NCBI RefSeq assembly: GCF_000739375.1
Contig: NZ_CP006704.1
Span: 4,340,001 to 4,404,000 of the forward strand
From: Comamonas testosteroni TK102
GTDB taxonomy: Bacteria > Pseudomonadota > Gammaproteobacteria > Burkholderiales > Burkholderiaceae_C
Length of the DNA stretch: 64,000 bases
Reading direction: 5' to 3'
The translations under genes were made by a program, and so were the position numbers. Under the pieces are notes generated by a model that did not search any database, was not told where the DNA came from, and saw only the letters and a list, made by a program, of their open reading frames with translations. Below are positions 34,778 through 43,464 of this stretch, in pieces; the stretch's first letter is position 1, and the number at the start of each line of letters is the position of its first letter.

Positions 34778-36052
34778 GTGTCCTCCACCCCACAGGTCCC
34801 CTTCCAGATTTTTGACGCCATCATCATCGGCGCCGGTGCCGCCGGCCTGTTCTGCGCGGCCCAGGCCGGCCAGCAGGGCCTGAAGGTGCTGCTGATCGAT
34901 CATGCGCCCAAGGTGGCCGAGAAGATCCGCATCTCGGGCGGCGGACGCTGCAACTTCACCAACCGCGATCTGGACGTGCGTGCGCCGCACAAGCATTTTG
35001 TGGGACAGAACCCCCAGTTCTGCCGCTCGGCCCTGTCGCGCTTCACACCCGCCGACTTCATCACGTTGATGGACAGACACGGCATTGCCCACCACGAAAA
35101 GCACAAGGGCCAGCTGTTTGCCGACCATTCGGCCGAGGACATCATCGCCATGCTGCTGGCCGAGTGCACAGCGGGCGGCGTGCAGCGCTGGCAGCCTTGC
35201 CAGGTCAAGAAAGCAGTGCTTTCACCGGAAAACCCAGACACAGAAAGCGATTGCAGCTATCAGATTGAAACCGATCGTGGCCTGGTACAGGCTGCCAATC
35301 TGGTCATTGCCACCGGCGGCCTGAGCATTCCCAAGATAGGCGCCACCGACTTCGGCTACCGGCTGGCCCAGCAGTTCGATCTGCCGCTGATCGAGCGCAC
35401 GCCCGGCCTGGTACCCATGACCTTCGATGGCGAAGGCTGGCAGCCCTACGCAGGCCTGGCCGGTCTGGCCCTGCCCGTGGAAATCAGCACCGGCAGCAAA
35501 AAGGAGCGCATGAGCTTCCACGAGGATTTGCTGTTCACCCATCGCGGCCTCTCCGGTCCTGCGGTGCTGCAGATCTCCAGCTACTGGAAGCCCGGCACCC
35601 CGCTGCAGATCAATCTGCTTCCTGGCGTGGATCTGGCCGAGGTGCTTGCCCAGGCCAAGCTTCACTCGCGCAAGCTGGTAGCCAACGAGCTGGCCGCCCA
35701 CCTGCCCGCGCGTCTGGCCGATGCCTGGGTCAGCCGCATGCCCGAGCTGCAGCGCCCCATCAACGAGGCCGGCGACAAGGCCCTGGCCAGACTGGCGGAA
35801 CAGCTGTCGCGCTGGGAAATCACCCCCACGGGCACCGAAGGCTACAAAAAAGCCGAGGTCACGCTGGGCGGCGTGGACACCAAGGTGCTGTCCCAGCAAA
35901 CCATGGAGTGCAAGAGCCGCCCGGGCCTGTACTTTATCGGGGAGGTGGTGGACATCACCGGCTGGCTGGGCGGCTACAACTTCCAGTGGGCCTGGGCCAG
36001 TGCCGCTGCCTGCGCCCAGGCCATGGCGGAAAAGCAGTCGCTACAGGCTTGA
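34778..36052 (+). CDS. FAD-dependent oxidoreductase, HI0933/YhiN family
   Basis: A 424-residue flavoprotein. FAD-binding Rossmann motif at the start (AIIIGAGAAGLFCAAQAGQQ), then the family mark KIRISGGGRCNFTNRD, LVIATGGLSIPKIGATDFGY near 185 and the closing FAD motif GLYFIGEVVDITGWLGGYNF followed by QWAWASAAA. The start is a GTG. The family is often called aminoacetone oxidase or BaiN-like, but its physiological substrate is not established. It stands alone between a thioesterase and a BMP lipoprotein. Confidence 0.94.
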   Translation: MSSTPQVPFQIFDAIIIGAGAAGLFCAAQAGQQGLKVLLIDHAPKVAEKIRISGGGRCNFTNRDLDVRAPHKHFVGQNPQFCRSALSRFTPADFITLMDRHGIAHHEKHKGQLFADHSAEDIIAMLLAECTAGGVQRWQPCQVKKAVLSPENPDTESDCSYQIETDRGLVQAANLVIATGGLSIPKIGATDFGYRLAQQFDLPLIERTPGLVPMTFDGEGWQPYAGLAGLALPVEISTGSKKERMSFHEDLLFTHRGLSGPAVLQISSYWKPGTPLQINLLPGVDLAEVLAQAKLHSRKLVANELAAHLPARLADAWVSRMPELQRPINEAGDKALARLAEQLSRWEITPTGTEGYKKAEVTLGGVDTKVLSQQTMECKSRPGLYFIGEVVDITGWLGGYNFQWAWASAAACAQAMAEKQSLQA

Positions 36053-36086
36053 GCAACTGAAATCGGAGCGGCGGCCCACCATGCGC

Positions 36087-37136
36087 TCAGACCGTAAACT
36101 CCGGGCCTTCGTAGTGCTCGGCAACCTTGAGCTGCCCCGAGGAGATGGCTGCGGACGCCCTGGCCACGCGCTCGCGCACAGCGGGCGCCACTGCCTCTCC
36201 CATGGTCAGGCGTACGGCAGCCGGATCGCTCAGACCGATCTTGCGAATACCCGGGCCGGGTGCACCGCGCTCCTGCATGTCCTTGACGGCCAAGAACGCG
36301 CCAATGCCCACATCGGCCCAGGCGGAAGCGACGAACACCTGCGGATCCACCGTAGTCCAGTCGATCACATTGCCGATCTGGCGCGTGCCCGCCTCACGGC
36401 AGGCCTGGGTCACGCCATCGCGGCCGGAGTTGAGCATGGTGAAGATCACATCGGCACCGGCTGCCATCTGGGCCCTGGCAATGCGGTGCGACAAGGCGTT
36501 GTCGTCCTGATCGCCAGAGAAGTTCGTCAGCAGCTTGACCTTGGGATCGGTATCGCGCACGCCGGCCGCATAGGCGGCACGTCCCTTGAGTCCTGGGAGC
36601 ACCCGAATGCCCGACATATGACCGACCACACCGGTCCTGGTGGTCAGCGCCGCCAGCACTCCGGCCAGATAGGCCGACTCTTCCTGCAGCACGTCATAGC
36701 TGCAAAGATTGCGCCCCTGCACCGCGCCCTGGGTCACGACGAACTGGGTCCTGGGAAAGCGCGCCGCAACGTCGGCTGCGGCCTGATTGTTCTGCCCGCC
36801 ATGGGCAATCACCAGTTGTGCGCCCTGGCCCGCGAGTTGCGCGAGAGCCGGCTCCAGCAACTCCTTCCTGGGCGCCATGCCGTCGAGAAAACGGGTCTGC
36901 ACGCCCAGCTCCTGGCGCGCTTTTTCCAGGCCGCGCCATCCGGCCTCCATAAAGCCCTTGTCGCTGCGTGAGCCCGCAAACAGACCGCCCACCACCAGAG
37001 AATTGCCGGCCGCAGCAGCGCCCGGAGCCTGGGCCTTGCCGGCACAGGCCGTCAGCGCCAGCAGGCCGGGGACGGCGATGGCCGAAGCCATCCATTGACG
37101 ACGCGAAACCGATGAGGAATGAGAAGCGCTGGACAA
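36087..37136 (-). CDS. BMP family lipoprotein (purine nucleoside/base ABC receptor type)
   Basis: A 349-residue PnrA/BMP-like binding protein. The N-terminus has RRQW (12-15) and a lipobox LALTAC with acylated Cys31, so it is anchored to a membrane facing the periplasm. VVGGLFAGSRSDKGFMEAGW opens the ligand domain and VVGHMSGIRVLPGLKGRAAY plus FSGDQDDNALSHRIARAQMA follow the family. The start is TTG at 37136, supported by AAGGAG 8 bases upstream; no in-frame ATG fits the lipobox distance as well. No ABC partners adjoin it. Confidence 0.92.
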   Translation of the reverse strand: MSSASHSSSVSRRQWMASAIAVPGLLALTACAGKAQAPGAAAAGNSLVVGGLFAGSRSDKGFMEAGWRGLEKARQELGVQTRFLDGMAPRKELLEPALAQLAGQGAQLVIAHGGQNNQAAADVAARFPRTQFVVTQGAVQGRNLCSYDVLQEESAYLAGVLAALTTRTGVVGHMSGIRVLPGLKGRAAYAAGVRDTDPKVKLLTNFSGDQDDNALSHRIARAQMAAGADVIFTMLNSGRDGVTQACREAGTRQIGNVIDWTTVDPQVFVASAWADVGIGAFLAVKDMQERGAPGPGIRKIGLSDPAAVRLTMGEAVAPAVRERVARASAAISSGQLKVAEHYEGPEFTV

Positions 37137-37614
37137 GATGAAAGCTCCTTGGACACGGAAAAGACAGCGATGCGCACAGGCACCAGGTCACTCGCCTCCT
37201 GACTTGAATCAAGAAACAGAGCTCTTAAACTGTATGCAATTTCCGTGCACAAGATGCTCCACACAAACCCCAGATCCCAGCGACACCGGCGTGGGCTTGG
37301 GCAGCCCGGCTAGGGCCTGCACCTTGCGCGCAGCAAAGGCATAAAGACAGTCACAAGCGCACAATGGCGGCGCCTGGATCGGGGCATTGGCAACGCCAGC
37401 CTGCTGCGGCAAAGCCCTGTCATCCCGGCCAGCGCAAGATTGCTTGGCTGCGCTATGCAGACGCAGCCCAAGTCTTGGTCTATAATGCTCGACTTTGCTG
37501 GCATTACCCCGTCGGCCATACTAGTTAAAAAGTGGCGGGGAAACCGCTGTACACGGCTCTCAGGCCCGATCTTCCCGAGAACCCTCTGTCAGCACAGATA
37601 TATCTGGAAATTAA
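37137..37614 (+). promoter_or_regulatory. Leader region of rpsU with TATAAT element
   Basis: These 478 bases hold no gene I can support. TATAAT at 37481-37486 is a perfect -10 hexamer on the plus strand; no good -35 is found 16-18 bases before it. A start near 37493 would give a 5' leader of about 120 bases before rpsU. Confidence 0.5.
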
Positions 37615-37827
37615 ATGACTACCATCCGCGTCAAAGAAAACGAGCCCTATGAAGTTGCCCTGCGCCGCTTCAAGCGCACCATCGAAAAGCTGGGTCTGCT
37701 GACCGATCTGCGTGCTCGCGAGTTCTACGAAAAGCCCACAGCCGAGCGCAAGCGCAAGAAGGCTGCTGCCGTGAAGCGTCACTACAAGCGCGTTCGCAGC
37801 ATGCAACTGCCTAAGAAGCTGTACTAA
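37615..37827 (+). CDS. rpsU: 30S ribosomal protein S21
   Basis: A 70-residue basic protein: [20 protein letters not shown], then [20 protein letters not shown] and the Arg/Lys-rich tail ending MQLPKKLY. S21 joins the 30S subunit near the 3' end of 16S rRNA and helps initiation. GGAAA precedes the ATG. It is followed by a strong terminator and then the yqeY-like gene; dnaG, often third in this cluster, is not here. Confidence 0.98.
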   Translation: MTTIRVKENEPYEVALRRFKRTIEKLGLLTDLRAREFYEKPTAERKRKKAAAVKRHYKRVRSMQLPKKLY

Positions 37828-37863
37828 TCGTTGATTAGGACCAGTCGGCCTTAAAACAGCCGC

Positions 37864-37898
37864 AAACCCGCGCTCGGGACGCCAGGCGCGGGTTTTTT
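37864..37898 (+). terminator. Intrinsic terminator of rpsU
   Basis: AAACCCGCGC (37864-37873) pairs with GCGCGGGTTT (37886-37895), then TTT. Confidence 0.92.
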
Positions 37899-38009
37899 GT
37901 TTTCTGGCCACTGCCAAGCCTGCCCGGCTGCGCAGTGACCTCCCAGCGCATGGACAGTCGGCGCCATTCACATCGCGGACTGCCATTCGCCCACCCCAAG
38001 GAGAAAGCC

Positions 38010-38456
38010 ATGAGCCTGAAAGCCCAGATTATCGAAGACATGAAGACCGCCATGCGTGCCAAGGACAGTGCACGCCTGGGCACCATCCGCCTGCTGCAGG
38101 CCGCGATGAAGCAAAAGGAAGTGGACGAGCGCATCGAGCTCGACGACGCGGCCGTCATCGCCATCGTCGACAAGCTGATCAAGCAGCGCAAGGACTCCAT
38201 CGCCGCCTTCGAAGCCGCCAATCGCAGCGATCTGGCCGATGTGGAAAAGGCCGAAATGGAAGTGCTCAAGGTCTATCTGCCCGAACGCATGGGCGAAGCC
38301 GAGATCACCGCGGCCGTGCAGGCCATCGTGGCCGAACTGGGCGCCTCCGGCCCCGGCGACATGGGCAAGGTGATGGGCGCCGTCAAGACCCAGCTGGCCG
38401 GCAAGGCCGATATGGGCCTGGTGTCCGCTGCCGTGAAGGCCGCGCTGACCCAATAA
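38010..38456 (+). CDS. GatB/YqeY domain-containing protein
   Basis: A 148-residue helical protein similar to the tRNA-binding tail of GatB. MSLKAQIIEDMKTAMRAKDS, ARLGTIRLLQAAMKQKEVDE and VYLPERMGEAEITAAVQAIV are typical, with the end MGKVMGAVKTQLAGKADMGL. ATG 38010 has AAGGAG (37998-38003). It may act in tRNA quality control or charging, but its role is not settled. Its place right after rpsU is conserved in proteobacteria. Confidence 0.95.
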   Translation: MSLKAQIIEDMKTAMRAKDSARLGTIRLLQAAMKQKEVDERIELDDAAVIAIVDKLIKQRKDSIAAFEAANRSDLADVEKAEMEVLKVYLPERMGEAEITAAVQAIVAELGASGPGDMGKVMGAVKTQLAGKADMGLVSAAVKAALTQ

Positions 38457-38500
38457 TTGGCAACCGGCCTGAGCCGCCATGCGGTATCAGGCTCAAAAAC

Positions 38501-38587
38501 AGAAGCTGCTTGCGCTTGCTGTGCATATTTTTCAGATTCAAAAGACTCTGAAATTTATGTATATCAATCGATAGCAGCTTCTTTTTT
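38501..38587 (+). repeat. Compound inverted repeat after the yqeY gene, overlapping the LysR 3' end
   Basis: Outer arms AGAAGCTGCT (38501-38510) and AGCAGCTTCT (38573-38582), inner arms TTTCAGA (38530-38536) and TCTGAAA (38547-38553), then TTTTT on the plus strand. It can act as a terminator for the yqeY gene. The right outer arm encodes the last residues (KKEAAID) of the minus-strand LysR protein. It resembles dispersed Comamonadaceae elements. Confidence 0.6.
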
Positions 38588-39499
38588 CATAGCACTCCTG
38601 AATCCCGTGGGCGCCTGTTTGCTGAAGAACTCCTGCAGGAACTCGACGCAGACCCGCACCTTGGCCGAGCGCTCCAGCCGCGTCGGATAGACCGCCCAGA
38701 TATTCGCCTGCTGCTGCCACTCGGGCAGCAGCTGCAGCAGGTGCCCGGCCTGCAGATCGGCCGCCACATCCCAGAGCGAGCGCAGCACGATGCCATGGCC
38801 GTCGCGCGCCCATTGCACGGCCATCTCGCCATGATTGGTGGACAGCGGCCCGGTCACTTTCACGCTGCGCTCCTGACTGCCCGAGCGCAGTTTCCAGACA
38901 CCGAAGGGATGGTCACGCTCCTTGATGACCAGGCAGTCATGCGCAGCCAGCTCGTCGAGCGTGCGCGGACTGCCACGCCGCTGCACATAGGCCGGGGCCG
39001 CGCACAGCACGCGATGGTTGTCGGCCAGATGGCGGGCAATCAGATGCGGCGCGATCTCGTCGCCCACGCGCACATCGAGATCGAAGCCTTCGGCCGCGAC
39101 ATCGACGATGCGGTCAAACACCTCCAGGCGCAGTTGCAGCGCCGGATATTGCGCAATCAGCTGCGACAGCGCAGGCGCCACCACATGGCGGCCAAAGCCG
39201 AAGCTGGTGGACACCCGCAGCAGGCCGCGCGGCTGGCGACGCGTCACATCCACCTCCTGCAGCAGATGCTCGACCTCGTCCAGAATGCGCTGCGCCCAGT
39301 GGTAGACGCGCTCGCCCTGCTCCGTGACAGCGACCCGCCGTGTGGTGCGATGCAGCAGCTTCACGCCCAGCTCCTGCTCCAGCAGGCGGATGCGCTTGCT
39401 GACAAAGGCCGGCGAAGCATTGTGCGCGGCCGCAGCCTCGGCAAAGCTGGCTTTGCGCACCACGGTGGTGAAGACACGCAGGTCTTCGGGCGAGGGCAT
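38564..39499 (-). CDS. LysR-family transcriptional regulator, DmlR-like
   Basis: A 311-residue regulator with HTH EDLRVFTTVVRKASFAEAAA and AAHNASPAFVSKRIRLLEQE, linker, and effector domain from about 90. The wording near RGLLRVSTSFGFGRHVVAPA is the AphB/DmlR branch, which controls D-malate or tartrate genes. ATG 39499 is preferred over a GTG three codons earlier. It is divergent from the tartrate/D-malate dehydrogenase gene, its likely target. Its C-terminal codons run into the inverted repeat at 38573-38582. Confidence 0.94.
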   Translation of the reverse strand: MPSPEDLRVFTTVVRKASFAEAAAAHNASPAFVSKRIRLLEQELGVKLLHRTTRRVAVTEQGERVYHWAQRILDEVEHLLQEVDVTRRQPRGLLRVSTSFGFGRHVVAPALSQLIAQYPALQLRLEVFDRIVDVAAEGFDLDVRVGDEIAPHLIARHLADNHRVLCAAPAYVQRRGSPRTLDELAAHDCLVIKERDHPFGVWKLRSGSQERSVKVTGPLSTNHGEMAVQWARDGHGIVLRSLWDVAADLQAGHLLQLLPEWQQQANIWAVYPTRLERSAKVRVCVEFLQEFFSKQAPTGFRSAMKKEAAID

Positions 39500-39542
39500 T
39501 TTCTGCACGATCTGTAAACAATCAGGCCACGATCAGTCAATT

Positions 39543-39570
39543 GTATTCAGTTATGCAGGGTGCAGAATAC
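39543..39570. promoter_or_regulatory. Possible LysR operator between regulator and ttuC
   Basis: GTATTC (39543-39548) and GAATAC (39565-39570) are perfect inverted arms around 16 bases, in the middle of the divergent gap. The spacing suits a LysR recognition site. Confidence 0.4.
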
Positions 39571-39627
39571 CGCCAGGCACAGGCTGAGCCGCTGCCTCGC
39601 CACCCAACACATTCATGAGAGAGCACC

Positions 39628-40716
39628 ATGTCCACTCCCAAAAAGATTGCAGTCATCGCCGGCGACGGCATCGGCAAGGAAGTCATGCCCGAAGGCCTGC
39701 GCGCGCTGGAAGCCGCAGCCAGGCGCTTCGACCTGCCGCTGGAGTTCCACCATTTCGACTGGGCCCACTGCGACTACTACGCCGAACACGGCCAGATGAT
39801 GCCCGACGACTGGAAGGCCCAGCTCTCGGACATGGATGCCATCTTCTTCGGCGCCGTGGGCTGGCCCGCCACCGTGCCCGACCATATCTCGCTGTGGGGC
39901 TCGCTGCTCAAGTTCCGCCGCGAATTCGACCAGTACATCAACCTGCGCCCGGTGCGCCTGTTCGAAGGCGTGCCCTGCCCCCTGGCCGGCCGCAAGCCCG
40001 GTGACATCGACTACTACGTGGTGCGCGAGAACACCGAGGGCGAGTACACCGCCCTGGGCGGCATCATGTTTGAAGGCACGGACCGCGAGATCTGCATCCA
40101 GGAATCGGTCTATAGCAAGCATGGCGCCGACCGTCTGCTCAAGTACGCCTTCGATCTGGCCCAGAGCCGCGCCAAGAAGCACGTGACGCTGGCCACCAAG
40201 AGCAACGGCATCGCCATCAGCATGCCCTGGTGGGACAAGCGCGCCGACGATGTGGCCAAGGACTACCCCGAAGTCACGCTGGACAAGCAGCACATCGACA
40301 TCCTGACCGCCCGCTTCGTGCTGCAGCCCGGCCGCTTCGACGTGGTGGCCGCCACCAATCTGTTTGGCGACATCCTGTCCGACCTGGGGCCTGCCACCAC
40401 GGGCACCATCGGCCTGGCACCATCGGCCAACCTCAACCCCGACCGCACCTTCCCCTCGCTGTTCGAGCCCGTGCACGGCTCGGCACCCGACATCTACGGC
40501 AAGAACATCGCCAACCCCATTGCCATGGTCTGGTCGGGCGCGCTGATGCTGGACTTCCTGGGCCGCAGCGAAGGTGCCTGGCGCCAGGCCCACGACACCA
40601 TCGTGGCCGCCATCGAGCACACGATCAAGGCCGGTCCGCTGACGCCCGATCTGGGCGGCAAGGCCAACACCACCGAGGTGGGCGAAGCCATCGCCGCGGC
40701 CATCGCCAACGCCTGA
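39628..40716 (+). CDS. ttuC: Tartrate dehydrogenase / D-malate dehydrogenase
   Basis: A 362-residue NAD-dependent beta-decarboxylating dehydrogenase related to isopropylmalate dehydrogenase. KKIAVIAGDGIGKEVMPEGL opens the protein; YYVVRENTEGEYTALGGIMF is the TtuC/DmlA version of the active-site region; ARFVLQPGRFDVVAATNLFG and DILSDLGPATTGTIGLAPSA hold the metal-binding aspartates; FEPVHGSAPDIYGKNIANPI is the cofactor end. Members act on tartrate, D-malate and meso-tartrate; which one cannot be told. The divergent DmlR-like regulator supports use of D-malate or tartrate. Confidence 0.95.
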   Translation: MSTPKKIAVIAGDGIGKEVMPEGLRALEAAARRFDLPLEFHHFDWAHCDYYAEHGQMMPDDWKAQLSDMDAIFFGAVGWPATVPDHISLWGSLLKFRREFDQYINLRPVRLFEGVPCPLAGRKPGDIDYYVVRENTEGEYTALGGIMFEGTDREICIQESVYSKHGADRLLKYAFDLAQSRAKKHVTLATKSNGIAISMPWWDKRADDVAKDYPEVTLDKQHIDILTARFVLQPGRFDVVAATNLFGDILSDLGPATTGTIGLAPSANLNPDRTFPSLFEPVHGSAPDIYGKNIANPIAMVWSGALMLDFLGRSEGAWRQAHDTIVAAIEHTIKAGPLTPDLGGKANTTEVGEAIAAAIANA

Positions 40717-40833
40717 TGACTCCGGGCTGGCCCCAGCCGGCCTGATTCAAGATGAGAAGCGCCCTGCGCAGGCTGAACCTGCACCGGGGTGCTTTTGCAC
40801 GCCTGCACGCCCAGGGCCACCGGCTGCGGCGAC

Positions 40834-41295
40834 CTAGGCTTCAGACCGCGGTCTGGCTTTGGCTTGTGAAGCCGATTTGCTGGCCGACCGGGCCCGGGCA
40901 TTGCGCTGCGCAGCGGCCTGCACCAGCGCCTGGAACGCTGCGCCGTCGAGCGCTTCGCCGACATGCAGGTCTATGGCCCGGCGCGTGGTGCCTTCAAGAC
41001 TGGCATTGAACAGGCCGGCCGGATCGGCCAGGGCCGCGCCATGCGCGAAGGTCAGCTTGACCACGGCCTTGTAGGTCTCGCCCGTGCACAGAATGCCGTC
41101 CTGCGACCATACAGGCGTTCCGCGCCATTTCAGCTCTTCCACCACGGCGGGCAGAGCCTCGTGGATCAGCGCGCGCACGCGAGCCAGCATGGCGCCGCGC
41201 CAGTCGTCCAGGCTGGCAATCCTGGCATCGATCAGAGCCGACGCCTCGGGACCGCTGACGGGCCCGGTGGAGGACGCGGGTAGCGAGGTGCTCAT
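40834..41295 (-). CDS. DUF1801 domain-containing protein
   Basis: A 153-residue protein with the DUF1801 core: WRGAMLARVRALIHEALPAV, then VEELKWRGTPVWSQDGILCT and VVKLTFAHGAALADPAGLFN. The C-terminal 25 residues are an Ala/Arg/Lys/Ser tail without predicted structure. AAGGAG lies upstream of ATG 41295. The family has an SHS2-like fold of unknown function. It has no evident link to its neighbours. Confidence 0.9.
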   Translation of the reverse strand: MSTSLPASSTGPVSGPEASALIDARIASLDDWRGAMLARVRALIHEALPAVVEELKWRGTPVWSQDGILCTGETYKAVVKLTFAHGAALADPAGLFNASLEGTTRRAIDLHVGEALDGAAFQALVQAAAQRNARARSASKSASQAKARPRSEA

Positions 41296-41386
41296 GGACA
41301 GCTCTCCTTCATCAATTTGGTCCCATGCGCAGGGCCCGGCACGGCAGGTGAAACGCCGCCCTGCGGACTTGCCGATGGTGCCGGGC

Positions 41387-42322
41387 TCAGCCCTGTCCCC
41401 TGGCCACCTCGCGCAGGCATTCGACCAGCAAGCCCGTGGTCGGCGTCAGCGGCTGGCCGCGCAAGGTGATCAGCCCCACGGGTGGCAGATCGATGGGCAC
41501 GGCCAGATCCAGCATGGCCAGTGTACCCAGGGCCGCATGGCAGCGGGCCACGCCACGCGCCATGAAGGCCACAGCGCCGCGCTGGTGCACAAAGGTCAGC
41601 TGCGAGAGAAAGGACGCGGTCTCCACGATGTCGGCCGGCGGATGCAGGCCGTGGGCATAGAACTGCTGCTCCAGCTTCACGCGCAGCGAGGCCCAGGGCG
41701 GCGGCAGCACGCAGGGCTGGTCCGCCAGGGCCTGCCAGCTGGCCGCGCCCGGCGCCAGCAGCGCATGACCGGGCCGCACCACGGCCACCATGGGATCGTC
41801 GTACAGCGCCTCGGTCTCCAGGTCGGGCGCGGCATAGCCGGGCTCCAGCCGCCCCACGAACAGATCCAGCTCCCCCAGGCGCAGCTTGGGCAGCAGGCGC
41901 GTCAGATCCCCCTCCTCCACCATTACCGTGGTCTGGTCCGAACGCGCCTTGAGCCGCTCCACGGCACTCGCCAGCAGTACCGGCGTGGCCACCACCATGG
42001 CACCCACGCTGGTGCGCCCGCGCGCGCCGCTGGCCTCGGCGGCCATCTCGTCGCGCGTCCGCTCGAAACCGGCCAGCACCGAGCGCGCAAACCGCACCAT
42101 GCTGACGCCGGCTGCCGTGGGCTCGGTGCCGCGCGTGGAGCGCTCGAACAGCGCCATGCCCAGCATGCGTTCGACCTCGGCCAGGGTCTTGGAGACGGCG
42201 GGCTGGGTCACGGCCAGAAACTCGGCCGCGCGGCCCAGGTGACGAAACTGGTCCAGTGCCACCAGCAGCTGCAGATGGCGCAGCTTGAGGTTGGAGCGCA
42301 GCACACGATCGATCTTGCTCAT
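41387..42322 (-). CDS. LysR-family regulator of the sugar-acid cluster
   Basis: A 311-residue LysR protein: HTH LKLRHLQLLVALDQFRHLGR and AAEFLAVTQPAVSKTLAEVE, effector domain from about 95. The wording resembles the GbpR/galactose-binding-protein and PcaQ branch. It is divergent from the Bug receptor that heads the 42-51 kb cluster. A 24-base near-palindrome begins 5 bases upstream of its ATG and can serve both autoregulation and activation of the cluster. The likely effector is an intermediate of the sugar acid degraded by the cluster. Confidence 0.94.
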   Translation of the reverse strand: MSKIDRVLRSNLKLRHLQLLVALDQFRHLGRAAEFLAVTQPAVSKTLAEVERMLGMALFERSTRGTEPTAAGVSMVRFARSVLAGFERTRDEMAAEASGARGRTSVGAMVVATPVLLASAVERLKARSDQTTVMVEEGDLTRLLPKLRLGELDLFVGRLEPGYAAPDLETEALYDDPMVAVVRPGHALLAPGAASWQALADQPCVLPPPWASLRVKLEQQFYAHGLHPPADIVETASFLSQLTFVHQRGAVAFMARGVARCHAALGTLAMLDLAVPIDLPPVGLITLRGQPLTPTTGLLVECLREVARGQG

Positions 42323-42326
42323 GGGG

Positions 42327-42350
42327 CTTCATTACTTATTAGTTATGAAG
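42327..42350. promoter_or_regulatory. Near-perfect palindrome, probable LysR operator
   Basis: CTTCATTACT (42327-42336) and AGTTATGAAG (42341-42350) are inverted arms with one mismatch around TATT, containing the T-N11-A pattern of LysR sites. It lies in the divergent gap next to the regulator start. Confidence 0.6.
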
Positions 42351-42433
42351 AGAGTCTATCTTTTCATTGGATTGTCATGGAGCAGTTTTGAACAATCGGG
42401 GCTAGCAGTTCAAATAACGACAGGAGACACGCG

Positions 42434-43417
42434 ATGATCCCCCCACGCAGCAGCCGGCGCAGCTTTGTGCTCGGCGCCCTCGGCGCAGCCACGCTCGGAA
42501 CTTCCTCCCGCCTGCTGGCCCAGACCTGGCCCGAGCGCCCCATCACCTTCATCTGCCCCTGGCCTGCCGGCGGCACGGCCGACCAGTCCATGCGCGCGCT
42601 GTGCACCGTGGCCGGCCGTATCCTGGGCCAGGCGATTGCCGTGGAAAACCGCGCCGGAGCCTCCGGCATGATCGGCTCCAAGGCTCTGTCCTCGGCCAAG
42701 CCCGACGGCTACACCATCGGCCAGATCCCGATCTCGGTCACGCGCTTTTCCCAGCTGGGCACGCTGCAGGCCGATCCGCGCAAGGATTACACCTATATCG
42801 CGCGCACCTCGGGCCAGACCTTCGGCATCGCCGTGCCGGCCAACTCGCGCTTCAAGACCCTGCAGGACTTCGTCGCCGCCGCCAAGGCCAAGCCCGGCAG
42901 CATCACCTACGCCCACGCCGGCGTGGGCGGCGCCACCCATGTGGGCATGGAGGAATTTGCGGCCGCAGCCGGCATCCAGCTCAGCCATGTGCCCTACAAG
43001 GGCGGCGCCGAGGCGCTGCAGGGCGTGCTGGGCGGCCATGTCGATGCGCTGGCCGACTCCAGCTCCTGGGCCCCGCATGTCGAAGCCGGCAAGCTGCGCC
43101 TTCTTGCCACCTGGGGCGAGCAGCGCACGCCGCGCTTCAAGGACGTGCCCACGCTCAAGGACCTGGGCTACAACGTGGTCGTCGATGCGCCCAACGGCAT
43201 CGGCGCGCCCAAGGGCCTGCCGCCCGCCGTCGAAGCCAAGCTGCGCGATGCCTTCCGCCAGGCCGTGGCCAGCCCCGAGTTCAAGTCCGTGGCCGAAAGG
43301 CTGGACGCGCCCTTGCTCTACCTGGATGGCCCCGACTACGCCAGGTATGTGAGCACGGTCTACCAGAAGGAAACCGTGCTCATCGACAAACTCAAACTGC
43401 GCGACCTGATGCGCTGA
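42434..43417 (+). CDS. Bug/TctC-type periplasmic solute receptor
   Basis: A 327-residue receptor with a twin-arginine-like signal (SRRSFVLGALGAATLG). PERPITFICPWPAGGTADQS is the family start; ENRAGASGMIGSKALSSAKP and LSHVPYKGGAEALQGVLGGH are the ligand-loop segments. CAGGAG precedes ATG 42434. As first gene of the cluster it is the likely high-affinity receptor for the acid that the next genes degrade. No TctAB membrane pair is near, so it must use a remote permease or act otherwise. Confidence 0.94.
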   Translation: MIPPRSSRRSFVLGALGAATLGTSSRLLAQTWPERPITFICPWPAGGTADQSMRALCTVAGRILGQAIAVENRAGASGMIGSKALSSAKPDGYTIGQIPISVTRFSQLGTLQADPRKDYTYIARTSGQTFGIAVPANSRFKTLQDFVAAAKAKPGSITYAHAGVGGATHVGMEEFAAAAGIQLSHVPYKGGAEALQGVLGGHVDALADSSSWAPHVEAGKLRLLATWGEQRTPRFKDVPTLKDLGYNVVVDAPNGIGAPKGLPPAVEAKLRDAFRQAVASPEFKSVAERLDAPLLYLDGPDYARYVSTVYQKETVLIDKLKLRDLMR

Positions 43418-43464
43418 CGCGCCGCGTCCCCACCGCCTCAGGCCCGCCATCCCCGGACTCCAAG

